Shown in pieces: positions 50,101 to 59,100 of a DNA stretch of 64,000 nucleotides (position 1 is the first letter of the stretch; the number at the start of each line of letters is the position of its first letter). Below the pieces are notes generated by a model. It ran no database searches. It saw only the letters and a program-made list of their open reading frames with translations, and was not told where the DNA came from. The DNA is from Ahaetulla prasina (Eukaryota; Chordata; Lepidosauria; Squamata; Colubridae): NCBI RefSeq assembly GCF_028640845.1, contig NC_080539.1, positions 194,751,436 through 194,815,435 of the forward strand, read 5' to 3'. The position numbers and the translations under genes are program-made.

Positions 50101-53100
50101 GAAAGCAAGAATGAAGTTTCTAGATTTTGTACCTTGGTTTTCTGCTCCTTGGTTTTCTGCCCCCTCTTTTCCTGTCTGCCCCACCTGGTAGTAGGCACTG
50201 TCAGCTCCACGCAAGGTCTCCTTTTTCTGAGAAGACAGATCTGGGCTTTTCCCTCCTGTGCCACGGAAGAAGGACAGAACTCCATACGGTTTCTTTGCTA
50301 AAGACATGAACACAAGAAACATTTGGTGGGGGCTCATTCATCATCTACTCTGTCAACAAGCCAAGTGATTCCAGCCTAATTATCAGTTGCTTCATGCCAT
50401 TTCATAGCAGCTTGGACAAATTTTATTGAACTGTTAGGCAAGAGCACTATTTTTTAAAAGTTCAGGATAAAATTTTTACCAAATACCAGTGACAAACAGA
50501 CCATCTATTATCTCAGGTTAATAAACAACACATAACCTCTGATTTAATCACAAAATATCTAATTATCCTGGTTTCCATCTTATTTGAATCAAGAAACTGT
50601 CCTTCTGCTAGGTGAGGAGCTTGGCTTGTTCCTCATATAGTGTGGATTAAATGATCAGATATGGCTCAAATGCATTCTTTCAAAACTGTTTTAAAAATGA
50701 GAAATAAAAAGGTAGCATACATATATTGTTCACACTTTGACTCATTAAATTGCATTAGGACTGCACAGATCTTTATCACCATTGAGTAGGTAGATCCTGC
50801 CTTGAACTGGACCACTTAAACTTACATAATTGATTTGCTACTGTAAACAAAGAAATACTCTCCATTTAGGGGGGAAATTCTCCCTAATGCAGCCTTCTCC
50901 CAGATAGGCAGAAGTATGAAAAGCAAGTCCTATAAAGCAGGGGTCACCAATCTTTCGGACCTCAAAGACCACTAAGTTCATAGATTTGTTATGGGGTTAG
51001 AACAGAACATTAGATAAATCTGATTTTCAAGTCCTGCAGTAAGACAGATAAAAGGATATGAACACCCACAAAATCTTAAATTTCTTACGCTGTTCAGCTT
51101 CAGTTGTTTGGCTTGCCTGCCCCACATTCGTTTCAGGTAATCGGACTGGGCTATTGGTCTTCACTCTGCTCTCAGCCACACTGGAAATCAAAAATAGTTT
51201 TTTGGCTACAATTTACTTAAAATCCGCCTGATGCAAATGTGATTGCACCAAACATAGAAGCCTAAATTTTGCAGAAGTACTACCCTACATACATATGGGT
51301 CATATTTAATTTAGTGAACATAAAAACAACTCTGCTGGATTAGAATATGATTCTGTAAAAGCTAGCATACATTTCCCAACATATGCCTTCTAAAACCCAC
51401 AAAAAGAGAAAATTTGCTCCCAGGTTGTCTGCAAGAATGTATGCTATCAGAATGCTGCTTCTGAAATTCGGGTTTCATTCGATTAATAAATAGCTGTCAA
51501 CAAATCTACAGATAGGCTTTCAGGATTTACTATAGTGACACTAGTCTAAACCTGTCATACCTAAAGTGAAGCTGGCACACAAGCAGCGTGGGCAAAAGCC
51601 AGGAAACTTGTCTAAGGAATCAACTTGTTAAGGAAACAAAGGAAAACATGTCACAAAACCAGATCCTATGCTAAGGCCTACCAAAAGAAGGTGGGCCTTA
51701 GCACATGGAACCCCTGGCCAAATCCTATCAGTGATTACCAGACCTGTAAATCAATAATGCAAGAGAAGGTGCCTGTCTTGTGGATCAAAAAAGCAAGGAC
51801 TTTGGGGGATGAAAGGAGTCCTGAAGCCCACCCATTCTTTGAGTCATCTTTGGACCCAAACTTGGCAGCTTCCGGTCCTCTGGCTAGCACCTGGCAGTCA
51901 AGTTCAGAATGTAGGTAAGTAGTGTGAGTGTGTCTATGGATGGGTGGAAAAGAGCAAATGTACATTGTACATAAAATGTACATAAAATATTGCTGTTAAG
52001 TTAAAATTTACCATACTAAGAAAACCCGTTTAAAATTAATAAATTTAAACATTAAAATCCCAATTTAAGCCAGCCCTGCGGATAAAAGATGAGTCTTGAG
52101 TTCATGACGAAATGTCCGAAGGTCGGGTATTTGGCGTAAACCAGGGGGAAGTTCGTTCCAGAGTGTGGGAGCCCCCACAGAGAAGGCCCTTCCCCTGGGG
52201 GCCGCCAGCCGACATTGTTTGGCGGACGGCACCCTGAGAAGTCCCTCTCTATGGGAGCGTACGGGTCGGTGGGAGGCGTGTGGTAACAGCAGGCGGTCCC
52301 GTAAGTACCCAGGTCCTAAGCCATGGAGCGATTTAAAGGTCATAACCAACACCTTAAAGTGCACCCGGAAGGCCACAGGCAGCCAGTGCAGTCTGCGCAG
52401 GAGCGGTGTTACATGGGAGCTACGCGTAGCTCCCCCAAAACCACTGATGATCTCACCCAGCGGCTTCATGTAGATGTTGAACAGCAGGCGAGAGAATCGA
52501 CCCCTGTGGGACCCCACAAGTGAGGCCCCTCGCGGTGGACCTCTGCCCCCTGTCAACACCGTCTGCGACCGGTCAGAGAGATGGGAGAGAACCACCGATA
52601 TCGGTGCCTCCCTCCCAATCCCCAACCGGGCGCAGCAGGATACCATGATCGATGGTATCGAGCGCCGCTGAGAGGTCTAATAGGACCAGGGCAGAGGAAT
52701 ATCCCCTGTCCCTGGCCCTCCAGAGATCATCCACCAATGCGACCAAAGCTGTCTCCGTGCTGTATCCGGGTCGGAAGCCGGACTGGAACGGGTCTAGATA
52801 GACATCTTCATCCAGGTGTTGGGGCAGCTGTCGCGCCACGGCACTCTCTACAACCTTCGCAACAAAGCGAAGGTTGGAGACTGGCGATAATTACCCAAAA
52901 TAGCTGGGTCCAGAGGGCTTCTTAAGGAGGGGTCTCACCACCGCCTCTTTCAAGGCGGCAGGGAAAACCCCATCCAACAAAGAAGCGTTGATAATCCTCT
53001 GGAGCCAGCCTCGTGTCACCGCCTGAGTGGCCAGTACCAGCCAGGAAGGACACGGGTCCAGTAAACATGTCGTGCCGTGAAGCCTCCCCAACAGCCTGTC

Positions 53101-56100
53101 CACGTCCTCGGGAGCCACAGGGTCAAACTCATCCCAAATGTGCTCAACAAGGCGTCCTCTCCCTCGCTTGGATCATCCCAAATTCGGTCCAGACCGTCCC
53201 TCAGCTGAGCGATTTTATCGTATAGATAACCACTAAACTCCTCGGCTCGTCCCTGCAAGGTCATCCCGCACCTCCTGATGTGGGAGGCGGGTCACCCACA
53301 GGGCGGCGGGCGGTTATCTGCCGGCGCAATGAGGGTGGGCGTAGGCGCCTCGCTTCCCTCATTGCCACTAGGTAGGTCCTAGAATAGGTCCTAACTAGTG
53401 TCGATCAACCGGGCGACTGGACCTCCAGGTGCTCTCTAGGCGTCTTCTCCGGCGTTTCATCTCCCTCAGCCTCGGAGAACCAAGGGCGGACGAGATCTCG
53501 CGGGTCAGAGGCCGCAAAGGCGCGACACGGTCCAGGGCCCGGCGTGGCCGCTCCCAGGCCACGACCAGTTCCTCAGTCGTGCCGTGGGCCAGATCCTCAG
53601 GGAATGGCCCAAGCTCCGTCTGGAACCTCTCAGGGTCCATCAGGCGCCTGGGGCCGGAACCACCGTATAGGTTCCGTCTCCCTGCGTGGTGAATGGCGGT
53701 TCGAAGTCTAGGCGAAGGAAAATGATCCGACCATGACATTGGTTCTGTTACTAAATCGTCTAATACCAGATCATTTAACCACTGTCCAGAGATATAAATC
53801 AGATCCAGCATGCCTCCCCATGTGCGTGGGGCCATCATTTACTCGAATCAGGTCCAAGGCCGTCATGGAAGCCTGGAACTCCCGAGCTGCCGTCGATGCC
53901 AAGCCAACTGATGGCAAGTTGAAATCCCCCATGACTATAAGTCTGGGGGTCTCAACCGCCACAGCAGCCAGTACCTCCAACAGCTCGGGCAGGGCTGTGG
54001 TCACGCAGCAAGGAGCCAGGTACGCGATCAACAAGCCCAACTGATTCCTATGGCCGCACCTCACATAGAAGGATTCACAGCCGGCAATCTGAGGAACAGT
54101 GGCCTCCCTCGGCTCTAGATCTTCCTTAATAACAACCGCCACCCCCCCACCCCTACCTTGGGCCCTCGGCTGATGAAATGCTCGGAAACCTGGAGGGCAC
54201 AACTCAACAAGGGGCACCCCCCCCTCCGGGCCCAACCAGGTCTCCGTAATGCCCATAAGGTCCGCGGGCTCCCCCTGAATAAGATCACAGATCAGGGGGG
54301 CTTTATTAACCACGGACCGGGCATTACATAACATCAGCCGGAGGTCCAAGCCCTGAGGATCATGGCCTCCTGAGGAACGGTAGGACCTGAGGGCCCGGAC
54401 CCCGTGATCCCCTCCAGACACCGACCCCGTCCCCCCAGGCCCCGATACGCCCCCCCCCCTCCGCCATATCTGCCTCTCCCACTAACCACACAGATGGAAC
54501 CACAATTGTCACCTGGAACATCACCCTCCCCCGGAACCTTCGGACCTAATAACACTCCGCCGCAAACATGCGCAGTGACTGGCCCCACCTCGACGGGCTA
54601 CCCCAGCTCCGCCCTTTCCCTTCCCCCTTAAAATTTCCCTTAAAATCCCCAATAAAAAGCGACTAAAGAGTTCATTAAAATCCCTAAGCCTCCTAGATTT
54701 CTGCATGCCATCTCGGGGTTCCAAAACCCGTCCTCAAGATGTGCCCTCGATAATGTGGAGGCCAGACTCTGCGAGAGGGGAGTCTCGCAGGGCAAGAAGG
54801 TCCATGATTGAAAATCTTCGCATAGGTAAATAAAAATACAAATACAAAGCGGTCAGCAGTCCATCCAGGCGGTGAAAATGTCAAGGTGTTATTGTAGCGG
54901 TTATTATAGCAAGGTTAGGCTCCTGGCTGGCGAGATGAACCGTGGACTTCAGGGCTCCATGGGGCCGTTATTCTGTCCCCAAACCCAAACGGTCTAGCAG
55001 GGCAGGGCAGGCCAGGGCAGGGCAGGGCAGGCCAGGGCAGGGCAGGGCAGGGCAGGGCAGGGCAGGGCAGGGCAGGGCAGGGCAGGGCAGGGCAGGGCAG
55101 GGCAGGGCAGGGCAGGGCAGGGCAGGGCAGGGCAGGGCAGGGCAGGGCAGGGCAGGGCAGGGCAGGGCAGGGCAGGGCAGGGCAGGGCAGGGCAGGGCAG
55201 GGCAGGGCAGGGCAGGGCAGGGCAGGGCAGGGCAGGGCAGGGCAGGGCAGGGCAGGGCAGGGCAGGGCAGGGCAGGGCAGGGCAGGGCAGGGCAGGGCAG
55301 GGCAGGGCAGGGCAGGGCAGGGCAGGGCAGGGCAGGGCAGGGCAGGGCAGGGCAGGGCAGGGCAGGGCAGGGCAGGGCAGGGCAGGGCAGGGCAGGGCAG
55401 GGCAGGGCAGGGCTGGGCAGGGCAGGGCAGGGCAGGGCAGGGCAGGGCCGGGCACGGCAGGGCAGGGCAGGGCAGGGCAGGGCAGGGCAGGGCAGGGCAG
55501 GGCAGGGCAGGGCAGGGCAGGGCAGGGCAGGGCAGGGCAGGGCAGGGCAGGGCAGGGCAGGGCAGGGCAGGGCAGGGCAGGGCAGGGCAGGGCAGGGCAG
55601 GGCAGGGCAGGGCAGGGCAGGGCAGGGCAGGGCAGGGCAGGGCAGGGCAGGGCAGGGCAGGGCAGGGCAGGGCAGGGCAGGGCAGGGCAGGGCAGGGCAG
55701 GGCAGGGCAGGGCAGGGCAGGGCAGGGCAGGGCAGGGCAGGGCAGGGCAGGGCAGGGCAGGGCAGGGCAGGGCAGGGCAGGGCAGGGCAGGGCAGGGCAG
55801 GGCAGGGCAGGGCAGGGCAGGGCAGGGCAGGGCAGGGCAGGGCAGGGCAGGGCAGGGCAGGGCAGGGCAGGGCAGGGCAGGGCAGGGCAGGGCAGGGCAG
55901 GGCAGGGCAGGGCAGGGCAGGGCAGGGCAGGGCAGGGCAGGGCAGGGCAGGGCAGGGCAGGGCAGGGCAGGGCAGGGCAGGGCAGGGCAGGGCAGGGCAG
56001 GGCAGGGCAGGGCAGGGCAGGGCAGGGCAGGGCAGGGCAGGGCAGGGCAGGGCAGGGCAGGGCAGGGCAGGGCAGGGCAGGGCAGGGCAGGGCAGGGCAG

Positions 56101-59100
56101 GGCAGGGCAGGGCAGGGCAGGGCAGGGCAGGGCAGGGCAGGGCAGGGCAGGGCAGGGCAGGGCAGGGCAGGGCAGGGCAGGGCAGGGCAGGGCAGGGCAG
56201 GGCAGGGCAGGGCAGGGCAGGGCAGGGCAGGGCAGGGCAGGGCAGGGCAGGGCAGGGCAGGGCAGGGCAGGGCAGGGCAGGGCAGGGCAGGGCAGGGCAG
56301 GGCAGGGCAGGGCAGGGCAGGGCAGGGCAGGGCAGGGCAGGGCAGGGCAGGGCAGGGCAGGGCAGAGGCAGGGCAGGGCAGGACAAAGCCGCCACCGAGA
56401 AACGTCCAAAGAGCCACCAGGGGAGCCGCCAAGCCGCCGGGCCTACCGCCAAACAGCCACCGCCCCGGGGAGACGCTGAGGAAAACCGCCGAGCCGCCGC
56501 TCAGCTGTTCCGAGGCTCGCGGCTCGGCGAGCCGCCTCAGCGCCTCCTCTGATGTTCCGCCGGAAGGGTCTGGGACCGGAGGGCTAAAAAAGACCCCCTC
56601 TCGGTCCCAGACCCCCTGGAAAAGCCGCGGACCGCACCGTGAAGATCGTCACCGCGCCATCTTGACGCATGCGCAGGAAACATCATATATCACCAAAATA
56701 TTGCTGTTAAGTTAAAATTTACTGTGTCTGCATGTGTTCCAAAGAACTGGTTGTGTCAATGTTTGGTAGAAAATGATTTGAGCATAGCAATTGACCAGGG
56801 CTGTGAGCAAGTTGAAAGAATGATCATAAGTTGAACTCATGTGTGTGGGTAACAATCCAAAGCTTCATACAGTAAATTTCCTGGAAAATCTCAGATGCTA
56901 AAGCTATATTGAACATATAAACAGAATGCTGATTTTTAAATAGCCCAATTTTATATAACAATATATAGAGAAAATGTTAGTAAGAATCTAGATCAGCCTT
57001 TTTTAACCTAATGCCTTTCCAGATATGCTGGATTCTGCTCCCAGAATTTCCAGCCAAATTCAAAGGATGGCTGGATATTTTATAATTTAGAGTGCTCTTG
57101 AAATCCATAAAAGTGCTCTTCCGAGTCTGCATATTTCAGGTGTGTCATTTGTTGCCAAAAGAGTGAGTGGATCAAGTAGAACACACTGTTGATGATTTAA
57201 AGGAGCAAACAAAAAGAGCCTCTGCCGGCAATTATCAAGGCTACAGGAGGACCTGAACTATTCTTAAGAGCCCTAACTGAATGTGCAACTAAGAGGGAGA
57301 AATTAGTTTGTCACCTGTTTGACTGAAATCCTTCTTCAATACTGCTCTTCAAAGATAATTTTGATAATTCATCTAAGGCATTTTTGTATTCCTTGCAACT
57401 GAAAATAAGCAAATAGAGGTTTTATTCAAATGGTTCAATTCCATAGTTTAAAGTATGAGTGGGCACCATGCAAAGAGATAGTTAAAAGTATTATTGGGAA
57501 GATAAACTTGTTTCTTAGTTGTAGTACTTTGAACTTTGGACTTCAAGAGGTAAATCTGATTTTCAAGTCCTGCAGTAAGACAGATAAAAGGATATGAACA
57601 CCCACAAAATCTTAAATTTCTTACGCTGTTCAGCTTCAGTTGTTTGGCTTGCCTGCCCCACATTCTGCTTTCAGGTAATCGGACTGGGCTATTGGTCTTC
57701 ACTCTGCTCTCAGCCACACTGGAAATCAAAAATAGTTTTTTGGCTACAATTTACTTAAAATCCGCCTGATGCAAATGTGATTGCACCAAACATAGAAGCC
57801 TAAATTTTTCAGAAGTACTACCCTACATACATATGGGTCATATTTAATTTAGTAAACATAAAAACAACTCTGCTGGATTAGAATATGATTCTGTAAAAGC
57901 TAGCATACATTTCCCAACATATGCCTTCTAAAACCCACAAAAAGAGAAAATTTGCTCCCAGGTTGTCTGCAAGAATGTATGCTATCAGAATGCTGCTTCT
58001 GAAATTCGGGTTTCATTCGATTAATAAATAGCTGTCAACAAATCTACAGATAGGCTTTCAGGATTTACTATAGTGACACTAGTCTAAACCTGTCATACCT
58101 AAAGTGAAGCTGGCACACAAGCAGCGTGGGCAAAAGCCAGGAAACTTGTCTAAGGAATCAACTTGTTAAGGAAACAAAGGAAAACATGTCACAAAACCAG
58201 ATCCTATGCTAAGGCCTACCAAAAGAAGGTGGGCCTTAGCACATGGAACCCCTGGCCAAATCCTATCAGTGATTACCAGACCTGTAAATCAATAATGCAA
58301 GAGAAGGTGCCTGTCTTGTGGATCAAAAAAGCAAGGACTTTGGGGGATGAAAGGAGTCCTGAAGCCCACCCATTCTTTGAGTCATCTTTGGACCCAAACT
58401 TGGCAGCTTCCGGTCCTCTGGCTAGCACCTGGCAGTCAAGTTCAGAATGTAGGTAAGTAGTGTGAGTGTGTCTATGGATGGGTGGAAAAGAGCAAATGTA
58501 CATTGTACATAAAATGTACATAAAATATTGCTGTTAAGTTAAAATTTACTGTGTCTGCATGTGTTCCAAAGAACTGGTTGTGTCAATGTTTGGTAGAAAA
58601 TGATTTGAGCATAGCAATTGACCAGGGCTGTGAGCAAGTTGAAAGAATGATCATAAGTTGAACTCATGTGTGTGGGTAACAATCCAAAGCTTCATACAGT
58701 AAATTTCCTGGAAAATCTCAGATGCTAAAGCTATATTGAACATATAAACAGAATGCTGATTTTTAAATAACCCAATTTTATATAACAATATATAGAGAAA
58801 ATGTTAGTAGGAATCTAGATCAGCCTTTTTTAACCTAATGCCTTTCCAGATATGCTGGATTCTGCTCCCAGAATTTCCAGCCAAATTCAAAGGATGGCTG
58901 GATATTTTATAATTTAGAGTGCTCTTGAAATCCATAAAAGTGCTCTTCCGAGTCTGCATATTTCAGGTGTGTCATTTGTTGCCAAAAGAGTGGATCAAGT
59001 AGAACACACTGTTGATGATTTAAAGGAGCAAACAAAAAGAGCCTCTGCCGGCAATTATCAAGGCTACAGGAGGACCTGAACTATTCTTAAGAGCCCTAAC

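Noticed and set aside
53429..54631. Plus-strand open frames in the LINE
   Set aside because: They are antisense to the endonuclease and RT frames.
54998..56380. CRISPR-like regular repeat
   Set aside because: The unit is 5 bp with no spacers, in vertebrate DNA; it is a microsatellite/minisatellite.
54915..56552. Three or more open frames of 470-536 residues (GRAGQ or CPALP repeats)
   Set aside because: They are translations of a stop-free GGCAG pentamer array, open in all six frames, with no gene context.
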